A stretch of 64,000 bases of DNA from Chloroflexota bacterium (GCA_003243965.1 QHBO01000011.1:1-64000), one strand, 5' to 3'. Numbered from the stretch's first letter, positions 47,930-57,460 are shown. The notes: a model not told the origin generated them from the letters alone. Translations and numbers: made by a program.

Positions 47930-49066
47930 ATGCGCAAGCTGACGCAGGGCAACGAGGCGGTCTTTCGCGGGGCGGTGGCTGCCGGCGCACGCTACTACGC
48001 GGGATACCCGATCAGCCCGTCGACCGAGATCCTCAACGTTGCGTCCGGCTACGCGGCCGAGCATCCCGAATTCGGCTTCCTTCAGGCCGAGGACGAGATC
48101 GCGAGCGCCAACGCGATCATCGGCGCCAGCCTGGCGGGAGCGAAGTCCTTCACGGCCACTTCCGGTCCGGGGTTCACCCTCATGCAGGAAGCGATCGGCT
48201 ATGCCCAGAAGGTCGGCGTGCCGTGCGTGATCGTGAACGTCCAGCGGGTCGGCCCGGCGACGGGGATGCCGACCATGCCCGGGCAGGGCGACGTCATGCA
48301 GGTCAGGTTCGGCTCGACCGGCGACTACACCCCGCTCGCGTTCTACCCGAACGGCGTCGCAGAGGCCTTCCGGGTGACGGTCGACGCCTTCAATGCCGCG
48401 GAGGAATCCCTGTCGCCGGTGGTGATCCTGTCCGACACCTTCGTCGCGCACCTCAACGAGGTGGTGGACCTCGACGACATCGGGGCCGGAATCGATGTCG
48501 TCCCGCGCAGCATGCCGGCCCTGGCCCAGCACGCGGCGGGCAGCCCGCGCTTCTTCGCCGGGGTGTTGATGTATGAGCAGGGGCCGAACGCGGGTGAGCC
48601 CGCGACGGCCGATGCCGATGAGTATCTGCGGCAGTTCTACGCCGCCAAGCGGCGCCACCTGGATGTCGCGTCCCGTTACGCGCGGTTCGAGCACGGCTGG
48701 AACGTCGACGCCGAGACGCTGGTGATCTGCTACGGCATCGTCTCGCGCGTCGCGGCGCCCCTGGCTCCCGACTTCGCGCTGTTCAGACCAATCCGCATCC
48801 ACCCAATCCTCGCCGACGAGCTGCGCGAGATCGCTCCGCGCTACCGCGAGGTGGTGTGCATCGAGGCCAACGACGGGCAGTACGCGGATCTGGCGGAGCT
48901 GGCCATCCATCGCGAGGTCAAGCGCGTCCCGCTGCTCGGCGGCCGCATCTCGCTGGAAGCGGTGCGCGACGGCCTCACCCGAGTGTTGGGCGGCGGACCC
49001 TCGGAGCCGCCGGTCCCGCCTCCCCCGACCGAGCGCGTGGCGCCGTCACCGCTGGGAATCGGCTGA
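47930..49066 (+). CDS. korA: 2-oxoacid:acceptor oxidoreductase subunit alpha
   Basis: LTQGNEAVFRGAVAAGARYYAGYPISPSTEI...FLQAEDEIASANAIIGASLAGAKSFTATSGPGFTLMQE. Confidence 0.93.
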   Translation: MRKLTQGNEAVFRGAVAAGARYYAGYPISPSTEILNVASGYAAEHPEFGFLQAEDEIASANAIIGASLAGAKSFTATSGPGFTLMQEAIGYAQKVGVPCVIVNVQRVGPATGMPTMPGQGDVMQVRFGSTGDYTPLAFYPNGVAEAFRVTVDAFNAAEESLSPVVILSDTFVAHLNEVVDLDDIGAGIDVVPRSMPALAQHAAGSPRFFAGVLMYEQGPNAGEPATADADEYLRQFYAAKRRHLDVASRYARFEHGWNVDAETLVICYGIVSRVAAPLAPDFALFRPIRIHPILADELREIAPRYREVVCIEANDGQYADLAELAIHREVKRVPLLGGRISLEAVRDGLTRVLGGGPSEPPVPPPPTERVAPSPLGIG

Positions 49067-50460
49067 TGCCCGAAGCACCGATTGCGGAGCTCAGCTTCAA
49101 GCAGCACCTCAAGCTCGAGCTGTTCCCGACCATCTGGTGCCCGGGGTGCGGGATCGGCACGATCATGATGCAGCTCGCCATGGTCCTCGAGGAGATGGGC
49201 CTCGACGAGCGGAACACGGTGATCGTGACCGGCATCGGCTGCACCGGCCGGATGGGGAGCTATCTGAGGCACGAGAGCGTGTACACCCTGCATGGCCGCA
49301 CACTGCCGGTCGCCGAGGCGATCAAGACCGTCCGCCCCGAGCTGAAGGTGATCATCGTGGCCGGCGACGGCGACACCGCGAGCATCGGCGGCAACCACCT
49401 GCTGCATGCCATCCGGCGCAACGCACCGGTCACGGTGCTGTGCAACAACAACGAGATCTACGGGCTGACCGGGGGCCAGACCGGTCCCACTACCCCGACC
49501 GGCACCAAGACCCTGTCGAGCCCGGGTGGCAACCCGAACACGCCCATCAACCTTCAGGCCATCGTGCGCAGCTCTGCCCACGCGGTGTACGCCAAGACCA
49601 CGGTCTACCACCAGCTCCACATGCGCAACGTGATCCGGGAGGCGATCCAGCACGAAGGCTTCAGCCTGGTCGACATCACCAGTCAGTGCATCGAGAACAA
49701 CGGTCGGCGCATCGGGTTCGCCAGCGCGAACGAGATGCTCGGCTTCTACCGCAAGACCTACAAGCGTGCGCCCAGAGATGCGGACCACCTGAACCCGTTC
49801 GAGATCGGGATCCTCTACCCGCAGACCGATGACACCGCCTCCAACGGGAACGGGGCAACATCCGTACCGGCGGCGCTCCCGGCGCAGCCGAAGGCACACA
49901 TCGCTTCAGCCTCCGATTCGCCCGGCGCGGGCGGCGCGACGGCCAGGGTGCCGGTGGCCGACGACGAGAAGGCGCGACGTCGTGCGGAGTCACAGCGGCG
50001 GCTGGCGCTCATGAGCCAGCTGAGCTCCGAGATGAAGATGCGTGTGGCGCGCGGTGAGCTGCAGCTGGCCGACGCGTTGCGCGGCGCCGGGTTGGAGGTG
50101 CCGCCCGAGGTTGCCGCCACCGCCCGAACGGGGGCCAGCGCGCCCGAGGGTGCCCCGCAGCCGGCGAGCCGCCTCGAGGTGAGTGCCACCGGAGAAGACC
50201 CGCGCACCGAGACCCGCCGCACCGAACTGGACGCGCAACGCGGGGAGCAGGCGGCGGAATCTGCCGGCCCGCCGGCGGATGCGCGGCCTGCCGCGATGCC
50301 CGCTGACCCCAAGCAGGGGCGCCGCGAGGAGGCACTTCGGCGAGCGGCGCTGATGGCGCGGCTGCCGCCCGACGTCAAGCTCCGCGTCGCGCGGGGCGAG
50401 CTGGATCTCTCCGATGCGCTGCGCGAGGCGGGGATCGACCCCGGCCAGATCGGCCAGTGA
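49066..50460 (+). CDS. korB: 2-oxoacid:acceptor oxidoreductase subunit beta with duplicated C-terminal module
   Basis: WCPGCGIGTIMMQL, GIGCTGRMGSYL, GDGDTASIGGNHLLHAIRRN; extra C-terminal ~180 aa with two homologous modules. Confidence 0.92.
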   Translation: MPEAPIAELSFKQHLKLELFPTIWCPGCGIGTIMMQLAMVLEEMGLDERNTVIVTGIGCTGRMGSYLRHESVYTLHGRTLPVAEAIKTVRPELKVIIVAGDGDTASIGGNHLLHAIRRNAPVTVLCNNNEIYGLTGGQTGPTTPTGTKTLSSPGGNPNTPINLQAIVRSSAHAVYAKTTVYHQLHMRNVIREAIQHEGFSLVDITSQCIENNGRRIGFASANEMLGFYRKTYKRAPRDADHLNPFEIGILYPQTDDTASNGNGATSVPAALPAQPKAHIASASDSPGAGGATARVPVADDEKARRRAESQRRLALMSQLSSEMKMRVARGELQLADALRGAGLEVPPEVAATARTGASAPEGAPQPASRLEVSATGEDPRTETRRTELDAQRGEQAAESAGPPADARPAAMPADPKQGRREEALRRAALMARLPPDVKLRVARGELDLSDALREAGIDPGQIGQ

Positions 50461-51020
50461 CGACGCGCATCGCTCTCGACGGAGTCGGGGGTCAGGGGGT
50501 GCGGGTGATCGCCGGGGTGCTCGGCGCGCTCCTGGCGCGGATGGGCAAGGAGGTGACGGTGCTGTTCGACTACGACAGCAGCGTCCGCGGCTCCATGTCG
50601 GATGCGTTCGTCATCTTCGACGACCGGCCGATCGCCAACCCGGTGGTCGAAGAGGCGGACATCATGCTGAAGCTCGCCGACAAGGGGCACCTGCGGATCA
50701 CCGGCCGGAAGGTGATCACCGACCTGGGCCTCGGTCGGCCGGGCGACGAGCAGATTCCGTTCGCCTCGCTCGGCAGTGAGCACTTTGGGAAGGAGCTGTT
50801 CGGCAACATGATCGCGCTCGGCCGGCTCCTGCGCCTGGCGAGCATCGACTTCAATGAGGCCGCGATCCGCGCCTCTCTGCCGCAACGCTTCGCCGATGAG
50901 AACGTCGCCGCCATTCGATTCGGGTACGAGCTGACGTCCGAGGAGATCGGCCGCTTGGCGCGGGCGGCGCCGCCATCGCGCTTCCAGATGAATGCGGCGG
51001 CGACTTCCCCATCGCGGTGA
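50457..51020 (+). CDS. korC: 2-oxoacid:acceptor oxidoreductase subunit gamma
   Basis: LDGVGGQGVRVIAGVLGALLARMGKEVTVLFDYDSSVRGSMSDAFVI; 4-nt overlap with beta. Confidence 0.88.
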   Translation: MTTRIALDGVGGQGVRVIAGVLGALLARMGKEVTVLFDYDSSVRGSMSDAFVIFDDRPIANPVVEEADIMLKLADKGHLRITGRKVITDLGLGRPGDEQIPFASLGSEHFGKELFGNMIALGRLLRLASIDFNEAAIRASLPQRFADENVAAIRFGYELTSEEIGRLARAAPPSRFQMNAAATSPSR

Positions 51021-52021
51021 GGTCAAGGGGTCTCCTCGTCGTCGCGGGTCTGCTGATCAGTGGCCTGGCTGCGGCCTTCGTGCTCGCGCGGTTCGACATC
51101 CGGGGCGCGCGAGACACCCTCGCCGGTGCGCAGCTGCCCCCGATTGGACTGGCGCTCATGCTGCTTGCCGGCGGGCTGGCGCTGCGGTCGGTGCGATGGA
51201 GCATCCTGCTCGGCAGCCAACCGGGCGAGCGGCCTACCGCTGGCCGCGTGGCGCCGGTGATGCTGGTCGGGTATCTGGGCAACACGCTCCTCCCCGCACG
51301 GCTCGGGGAGCTCCTCCGGGCGTGGCTCATCACCCGGCGCTGCCCGGTGTCCCTGGCGCAGGCCGTGAGCTCGGTCGTCGTCGAGCGCGTGGTCGACACC
51401 ACGGTCCTGGCCCTGCTCGCGTCCATCGCGGCGATCGGCCTGCGGGCGCCGGCCTGGATAGTCCAGCTCAGTGTCGTGGTGGCGATGGTGGCCGGCGCCG
51501 TCCTGGGGCTGCTGGGAGCTGGGGCGGTGGGTGCCGCGGTCCGTGCCCTGCGGCGCGCCGCGGGGCCTGCCCCGCGTCTCAGCGCGGCCCTGCTCCGCCT
51601 CTCGATCGCAGTCGAGCCGATCGACGGCTATGGTCCCCTTCGGATGGCGGCCGCCGCGGGGCTCAGCGCGCTGGCCTGGTGCATGGACAGCGCGGTCGTG
51701 TGGCTGACCGCGGTGGCCCTCAGCATCGGGATCTCACCGGGCGTGGCGCTCCTGATCACCGCGGTGACGGTGCTCGGCACGGCCGTGCCGGCGGCGCCCG
51801 GTTACCTCGGCACCTTCGAGCTCGCGCTGGCGGCGACCGCCGGCGCATTCGGCGTTCCGCCGGCCCAGGGCCTGGCCCTTGGTCTCCTGGCTCATGCCGT
51901 CAGCCTGATTCCGATCACGCTCGCGGGTGTCGTCTCGGCAGTCGTGCTCGGCGTGCGACCGCGAGATGTGGGGGAGGCTCAGGGGCTGCGGGCCGGAGAT
52001 CACGAGGTCCGCGAGGCGTGA
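51017..52021 (+). CDS. Lysylphosphatidylglycerol synthase TM-domain (UPF0104/AglD-like) membrane protein
   Basis: VGYLGNTLLPARLGELLRAWLI; VPAAPGYLGTFELAL. Confidence 0.87.
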   Translation: MRSRGLLVVAGLLISGLAAAFVLARFDIRGARDTLAGAQLPPIGLALMLLAGGLALRSVRWSILLGSQPGERPTAGRVAPVMLVGYLGNTLLPARLGELLRAWLITRRCPVSLAQAVSSVVVERVVDTTVLALLASIAAIGLRAPAWIVQLSVVVAMVAGAVLGLLGAGAVGAAVRALRRAAGPAPRLSAALLRLSIAVEPIDGYGPLRMAAAAGLSALAWCMDSAVVWLTAVALSIGISPGVALLITAVTVLGTAVPAAPGYLGTFELALAATAGAFGVPPAQGLALGLLAHAVSLIPITLAGVVSAVVLGVRPRDVGEAQGLRAGDHEVREA

Positions 52022-52062
52022 GCCTGTCCGAGCGCCGCGTGCGCGGGACACGCAGCCTGCGC

Positions 52063-52068
52063 TAGGCT
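52063..52068 (+). promoter_or_regulatory. -10 element TAGGCT, 6 nt before GT2 start
   Basis: TAGGCT-tgaccg-GTG. Confidence 0.55.
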
Positions 52069-52074
52069 TGACCG

Positions 52075-52956
52075 GTGGTTGACCAGCGCGTGAAGGACAC
52101 CCCGCTCTCGATCCAGGACCGCGACGCCGCGACCCCAGGGGCGCCGGTCGATGGGCCGGACGCGCCGGGCACGGCCGGGGCCATCGGCGCGCCGCGGATC
52201 GGGATCTTCATCGTGGCGTACAACGCGGAGTCGACGCTGGTCGAGGTCATCGAGCGGATTCCGGACGACGTCGTGGCACGCGTGGAGGAGATCTACGTCT
52301 TCGACGACTTCAGCACGGACCGAACCTACGAGATCGGGCTGCGGCATCGGCAGGGGGCGGCCGCCGCGAAGCTGGTGATGCATCGCAACGAGCGAAACCT
52401 GATGTACGGCGGCAACCAGAAGGCCGGCTATCGGTACGCGCTCGAGCGTGGGTTCGACTTCGTGATCCTGCTGCACGGTGACGGCCAGTACGCGCCCGAG
52501 GTGATGGATCGCCTGCTCGCTCCGCTGGAGCGCGGAGAGGCGGACATGGTCATGGGATCGCGGATGATGGAGCCCGGCGCGCTCCAGGGCCACATGCCGC
52601 TCTACAAGTACGTCGGGAACAAGATCCTGACCTTCACCCAGAACCTGCTGCTGCGCCAGCGGCTCTCCGAGTACCACTCGGGCTATCGTGCCTATTCGTG
52701 TCGGGCGCTGCGCGAGATCGACCTCGAGCGGCTCACCGACAACTGGCATTTCGACACGCAGATCATCCTGGAGTTCATCGCCCGGGGATTCCGCATCCGG
52801 GAGGTCCCGATCCCCACCTACTACGGGGATGAGATCTGCCGGGTGAACGGCATCGCCTATGCCTTCAACTGCCTGATGGCAACCGCGAGGTTCGCGGCGG
52901 TTCGTCGCGTCGGATCACGACATGAACTACCCGCTGCACCGCGATCGTCGGAGTAG
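52075..52956 (+). CDS. Family 2 glycosyltransferase (DPM-like)
   Basis: GIFIVAYNAESTLVEVIERIP...VFDDFSTDRTYEIG...LHGDGQYAPEVMDRLLAPL. Confidence 0.93.
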   Translation: MVDQRVKDTPLSIQDRDAATPGAPVDGPDAPGTAGAIGAPRIGIFIVAYNAESTLVEVIERIPDDVVARVEEIYVFDDFSTDRTYEIGLRHRQGAAAAKLVMHRNERNLMYGGNQKAGYRYALERGFDFVILLHGDGQYAPEVMDRLLAPLERGEADMVMGSRMMEPGALQGHMPLYKYVGNKILTFTQNLLLRQRLSEYHSGYRAYSCRALREIDLERLTDNWHFDTQIILEFIARGFRIREVPIPTYYGDEICRVNGIAYAFNCLMATARFAAVRRVGSRHELPAAPRSSE

Positions 52957-53608
52957 CCATCGAACGATCGCCCGGCTGGTGGCGGCGCTGGGGGTCTCGC
53001 CGATCCTCGACGTGGGGGCAGCCGAAGGCTCGCTGGCACGCCTGCTGCGCGGCCGATCGTTGACCCTCGACGCCGTTGAACCCGATGCCGATTGGGCGGC
53101 GGCAGCCGCCCCCCTGTATCGGCGCGTCTATGCCGAGGCCGTCGAGACGGCGGCGCTCCCGGCCCGGACGTATCGTGCGGTGGTCTGCGCGGACGTGCTC
53201 GAGCATACCGCCGACCCGGTGGGCGTCCTCCGGCAGCTGCGCGAGGCCGCCACCGAGGATGCCCGGTTCGTCATCTCAGTGCCGAACGTCGCGCATGCGG
53301 CGGCGCGCGCGCTGCTGCTCATCGGTCAGTTTCCGCAGGCCGAGCGGGGGATCTTCGACCGCACCCACCTGCACTTCTACACCCGCGGCACGGCGCTGGA
53401 CATGATCCGTGCCGCCGGTCTCGAGCCGGTGGCGATCGAGACTACTCCCGTCCCGCTCGAGCACCTCTGGCCGAGCGCGCTCGGCGGCACGCTGCTCGAG
53501 GCGGCGATGCGACTTCAGCAGCTGGCCATCCGGCTGGCGCCGCGGCTCTTCAGCTTCCAGTGGATTGTCGTCGCGGAGGCGCGCGAACCGGGACGTCCTC
53601 GAGCTTGA
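52922..53608 (+). CDS. Class I SAM-dependent methyltransferase
   Basis: ILDVGAAEGSLARLL; VVCADVLEHTADPVGVLRQL. Confidence 0.9.
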   Translation: MNYPLHRDRRSSHRTIARLVAALGVSPILDVGAAEGSLARLLRGRSLTLDAVEPDADWAAAAAPLYRRVYAEAVETAALPARTYRAVVCADVLEHTADPVGVLRQLREAATEDARFVISVPNVAHAAARALLLIGQFPQAERGIFDRTHLHFYTRGTALDMIRAAGLEPVAIETTPVPLEHLWPSALGGTLLEAAMRLQQLAIRLAPRLFSFQWIVVAEAREPGRPRA

Positions 53609-55044
53609 ACCCAGACACGCCGGTCCGCAGGCAGGCCGACTCGCCGCCCTCGCACCTGCGGGCCATGATCCTGACGCTGGCCGTGGTGGCGGTCGGCCTC
53701 ACGCTGCCGCTCATCAGTCAGACCCTCGAGGTGTCGCTGATCGGCGTCGGCCTGCTGCTCACCGCGCTGGTGGTCGTGGTGCCGAGGTGGCCACGCGGCG
53801 ACATCGGACACCGGCTGATGATCTGGGTCATGCGGATCGCGACCGCCGCCGAGCTGGCGGTGCTCACCTTCTCGCCGCAGGTTCGTCACATGAGCATCGG
53901 CCACGGGCCGTCCACCTACGTCTTCTGGGTCGGGATCGTGGTGATCGCGATGCTCGCGCTGGTGCTGATCGATGTGCCGGGCCCGATCGGCCGTGCAGCG
54001 TTCCTGGCGCTGGTCGCGAGCTACACGGTCCTCGGCGCGTGGATGATCAGCCAGAACCCGCACCCGATGATCGACGTCTTCGACTTCCAGCAGAAGGGCG
54101 CGGCAGCCCTGCTGCACGGCGTGGACCCGTTCAGCCTCCACTACAAGAGCCTGTATCCGCCCGGATCGCCGCTCTACTCACCCGAGGTGCAGGCCAACGG
54201 ATTCCTGAAGTTCGGCTTCCCGTACCCGCCGCTCAGCCTGCTCGGCATCCTGCCGTCGTATGTGCTCTTCGGCGACCACCGATACGCGCAGCTGGCCGCC
54301 GTGGCGCTTTCCGCCCTGCTGATCGGCCACCTGACACCGCGGCTCATCTCGCGTCGGGCCGCAGCGCTGCTGCTGCTCACCCCGGCGAGCTTCTACGTGC
54401 TCATCTCGGCCTGGACGGAGCCGCTCGTCGCGCTGGCGCTGAGCGCCATGCTCTTCTGCGCCGTCAGGGCCCCCCGCTACCTGCCGGTCGCGCTCGGCCT
54501 ACTGCTCGGCATGAAGCAGTACCTCGCGCCGCTCGCCCTGCTGGCGATTCCGCTTCTTCGACGGCAACGACCGCACGGGTGGATGCGAGCGCTGGTGGTC
54601 AGCCTGGCGGTCGCGGCACTGGTCGCCGTGCCGTTCGTGCTCTGGGATCCGGGCGGCTTCTGGCAGAGCGTCGTCCGCCTCCAGTTCCTGCAACCCTATC
54701 GCGTTGATTCGCGTAGCTTCCTGGCGCTGCTGGTCGGGAAGCACCAGCCCGGTGCCCTGCAGTGGGTCGCGTTCGGGCTGGCCGGGGGCGCCATGCTGCT
54801 GGTCCTCATCCGGGGCGTTGCCACGCCGGCCCGCCTCGCGGTGGGTGTGGCGTTCGTATACCTGGCGTTCTTTGCCTTCAGCAAGCAGTCGTTCATGAAC
54901 TACTACTACTTCTGCATCGCGGCCCTGTGTGCGGCGTTGGCGATCGACGATGCGTCCGAGCCGGCGGACGCCGAACAGCTCAGCCGACCGGTGCCGCGAG
55001 GTCCTGGAGCGCAGCATCCAGCTGCCGCTCCTCCTCGGCGCTGA
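53605..55044 (+). CDS. Polytopic GT-C-like (GT87/DUF2029) glycosyltransferase
   Basis: Multi-TM; GVDPFSLHYKSLYPPGSPLYSPEVQANGFLKFGFPYPPLSLLG; probable TTG start coupled to the upstream stop. Confidence 0.78.
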   Translation: MNPDTPVRRQADSPPSHLRAMILTLAVVAVGLTLPLISQTLEVSLIGVGLLLTALVVVVPRWPRGDIGHRLMIWVMRIATAAELAVLTFSPQVRHMSIGHGPSTYVFWVGIVVIAMLALVLIDVPGPIGRAAFLALVASYTVLGAWMISQNPHPMIDVFDFQQKGAAALLHGVDPFSLHYKSLYPPGSPLYSPEVQANGFLKFGFPYPPLSLLGILPSYVLFGDHRYAQLAAVALSALLIGHLTPRLISRRAAALLLLTPASFYVLISAWTEPLVALALSAMLFCAVRAPRYLPVALGLLLGMKQYLAPLALLAIPLLRRQRPHGWMRALVVSLAVAALVAVPFVLWDPGGFWQSVVRLQFLQPYRVDSRSFLALLVGKHQPGALQWVAFGLAGGAMLLVLIRGVATPARLAVGVAFVYLAFFAFSKQSFMNYYYFCIAALCAALAIDDASEPADAEQLSRPVPRGPGAQHPAAAPPRR

Positions 55045-55834
55045 GCGCGCGGAGCGGCCGCCGGACACCGGGCCCCACTGGGACCCCGCGCCGGCCGAGC
55101 GCGTACTTGACCGAGGCGATGAACGGTGCGCGTTCGAGCGCCTGCCGCAGGCGGGAGAGGAGCTCCTCGCCGTCCGCATCGGGATGGTCGACCACCCGAC
55201 GGACGATGTCGGGGAAGGCCGCCGCCATGCCGGAAACGGCACCCACCGCACCCGCCGCCAGGCCCCGCGGGACGAGCGGCTCGGAGCCGATGTAGACCGG
55301 CAGCCCCAGCTCCAGGTAGGGCGCCACACGCTCCCATGGCGACTCGGAGACCTTGAGCCCGGCCACGTTCGGCGCCCGCTCGCGGACGCGCTCCACGACC
55401 TCCACCGGGAGCGGGTAGCCGCTGCGTGGCGCGAAGGCGTACAGGTAGAACGGCAGCGGGTCGCACGCGCCCGCCGCGGCGACGAAATGCTCCTCGAGCG
55501 CGGTGGCGTCCAAGGGAAAGTACGGCGGGGCGATGACCGCCACCGCGTCCGCCCCGATCTCGGCCGCGTGGGCCGCGAGCCGAACGGTGCCGTCGGTCGA
55601 TTGCGCGCCGCAGTGCACGATCAGGCGGCGACGGCAGGCGGCCCGAAAGACGACCGCCGCGCGCTGGCGCTCCTCCTCGGTGAGCAGCATCCCCTCGCCG
55701 GTGGTGCCGAGCGCGAACATGCCGTCCGCTCCGTGCGCGGCGAGGAAGGTGGCCATCGGCCAGATGGCGGTCTCGTCGAGCCGTCGGCCGTCATCGGTGA
55801 GGGGAGTCGCCGCGGCGACGATCAGCTCGGCCAT
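54980..55834 (-). CDS. Dihydrodipicolinate synthase/N-acetylneuraminate lyase family
   Basis: GADGMFALGTTGEGMLLTEEER; PLPFYLYAFAPRSGYPL; VAGLKVSES. Confidence 0.9.
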   Translation of the reverse strand: MAELIVAAATPLTDDGRRLDETAIWPMATFLAAHGADGMFALGTTGEGMLLTEEERQRAAVVFRAACRRRLIVHCGAQSTDGTVRLAAHAAEIGADAVAVIAPPYFPLDATALEEHFVAAAGACDPLPFYLYAFAPRSGYPLPVEVVERVRERAPNVAGLKVSESPWERVAPYLELGLPVYIGSEPLVPRGLAAGAVGAVSGMAAAFPDIVRRVVDHPDADGEELLSRLRQALERAPFIASVKYALGRRGVPVGPGVRRPLRALSAEEERQLDAALQDLAAPVG

Positions 55835-55844
55835 GCCACCGGGA

Positions 55845-55850
55845 AGCCTA
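55845..55850 (-). promoter_or_regulatory. -10 element TAGGCT, 10 nt before DapA-like start
   Basis: Minus strand TAGGCT-N10-ATG. Confidence 0.45.
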
Positions 55851-55924
55851 GCGACTTGGGACCGGGAGCATCGGTGTAGACTCAACGCCGCCACGGCGGT
55901 CAGCCACGAGGACCTGGAAGCGCA

Positions 55925-56170
55925 ATGACCTACGTCATCACCGAGCCCTGCATCGGCGTCAAGGACGCCTCGTGCGTTGACGTCTGCCCGGTCGATTGCA
56001 TTCACGCCACCGACTCCGACCCGCAGTTCTACATCGATCCGGACGAGTGCATCGACTGCGGCGCGTGCGAGCCGGAGTGCCCGGTGACCGCCATCTTCGC
56101 GGAGGATGCCGTCCCCGACCAGTGGGCGAGCTACATCCAGATCAACGCCGACTACTTCGCGAACAAGTAG
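55925..56170 (+). CDS. 7Fe/8Fe-type ferredoxin
   Basis: MTYVITEPCIGVKDASCVDVCPVDCIH...CIDCGACEPECPVTAIF. Confidence 0.96.
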   Translation: MTYVITEPCIGVKDASCVDVCPVDCIHATDSDPQFYIDPDECIDCGACEPECPVTAIFAEDAVPDQWASYIQINADYFANK

Positions 56171-56183
56171 CGAACGCTCGAGC

Positions 56184-56504
56184 GTGGCCGCCCGCCTGAT
56201 TGCCCTCTTTCGCCCGCCCGATGACCCCGCGGCGTTCGACGCGCACTACCGCGACGTGCACGCCCCGATCGTGCGCCGCTACCCCGGGCTCCGGGATCTG
56301 CGGGTGACCCGGACCGATGGGGTCGCGGGGCGCCCCGCCGACATCTACCTGCTGGCCGAGATGACGTTCGACTCGCGAGCCGATCTGGATGCCGCCTTGG
56401 CGTCGGAGCCGGGCCGAGAGTCCGGCCGCGACCTGCGAACCTTCGCGCAGGCCGGCGTCACGCTGCTGGTGGCAGACGACGAAGCGCCCTTCCTCGAGCG
56501 ATGA
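56184..56504 (+). CDS. EthD-family protein
   Basis: ALFRPPDDPAAFDAHYRDVHAPIVRRYPGLRDLRVTR; GTG start. Confidence 0.85.
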   Translation: MAARLIALFRPPDDPAAFDAHYRDVHAPIVRRYPGLRDLRVTRTDGVAGRPADIYLLAEMTFDSRADLDAALASEPGRESGRDLRTFAQAGVTLLVADDEAPFLER

Positions 56505-57460
56505 GCGAGCCGGTCGAGCCCCGCGCGGCGGATCCGCCGACGCTCCGCTTCGAGAAGGTGCGCTACGCCAAGTCGGCGACCAGCGGCGTGGCGACGGTGA
56601 CCATCAACCGCCCCGAGGTGCTGAACTGCTTCGACTTTCAGACGCTCCGCGAGCTCGGCCGCGCCTTCGAGGACGCCGCTTGGGACGATCAGATCGCCGT
56701 GGTGGTGGTCACCGGAGCGGGGGAGCGGGCGTTCTGCACGGGCGCGGACCTCGACGAGCAGGCCCGGATGGGTGCCACCAGCGGGCAGTACTGGCGCTGG
56801 ATGGGCGCCTTCATCGAGATGCACGATCGGCTGCGGCACATCGGCAAGCCGACCATTGCCCGGATCAACGGCATCTGCGTCGGGGGTGGTCAGGAGCTGC
56901 AGCTGGCCTGCGACCTGTCGGTGATGGTCGATGACGGTTACATCCGGCACGTCGGCCCGGAGCACGGGTCGGTGCCGGCCGGCGGCGCGACCCAGTGGCT
57001 GCCGATCGTGGTCGGCGACCGCCGCGCGCGGGAGATCCTGATGCTCTGCGAGAAGGTGTCGCCCAGCCAGGCGCTGGAGTGGGGCCTGGTCACGCGCGTG
57101 GTACCACGCGTGCGGCTGGACGCGACGGTCGGCGAGCTGGTCGAGTCGCTGCGGCGCAAGCTGCCCGAGACGATGCGCTACACCAAGACGCAGCTCAACT
57201 GGTGGCGCGACCTGGTCTGGTCGCAGACCGTACCGCATGCGCGCGACTGGCTGGCGGTGCACTCCACCGCCGACGAGACGAAGGAGGCGGTCGCCGCGTT
57301 CCACGAGAAGCGGCCGCCGCGCTATGAGGCCCTTCGCCGGGTCGAGGCCGGATCAGGGCGGACGTGCGAGCGCTGCGGCGCCGTCGGGCTGCCCGCGGCG
57401 CACCTGTTCTGCGGTGCCTGCGGCGCACCACTGCCCCCCGCCCTGCAGGAGCGGGCGTGA
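56501..57460 (+). CDS. Crotonase-family BamA/Oah-like hydrolase with C-terminal zinc ribbon
   Basis: VTGAGERAFCTGADLDEQ, RINGICVGGGQELQLACDLSV, GPEHGSVPAGGATQWLP; tail CERCG...CGACG. Confidence 0.82.
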   Translation: MSEPVEPRAADPPTLRFEKVRYAKSATSGVATVTINRPEVLNCFDFQTLRELGRAFEDAAWDDQIAVVVVTGAGERAFCTGADLDEQARMGATSGQYWRWMGAFIEMHDRLRHIGKPTIARINGICVGGGQELQLACDLSVMVDDGYIRHVGPEHGSVPAGGATQWLPIVVGDRRAREILMLCEKVSPSQALEWGLVTRVVPRVRLDATVGELVESLRRKLPETMRYTKTQLNWWRDLVWSQTVPHARDWLAVHSTADETKEAVAAFHEKRPPRYEALRRVEAGSGRTCERCGAVGLPAAHLFCGACGAPLPPALQERA

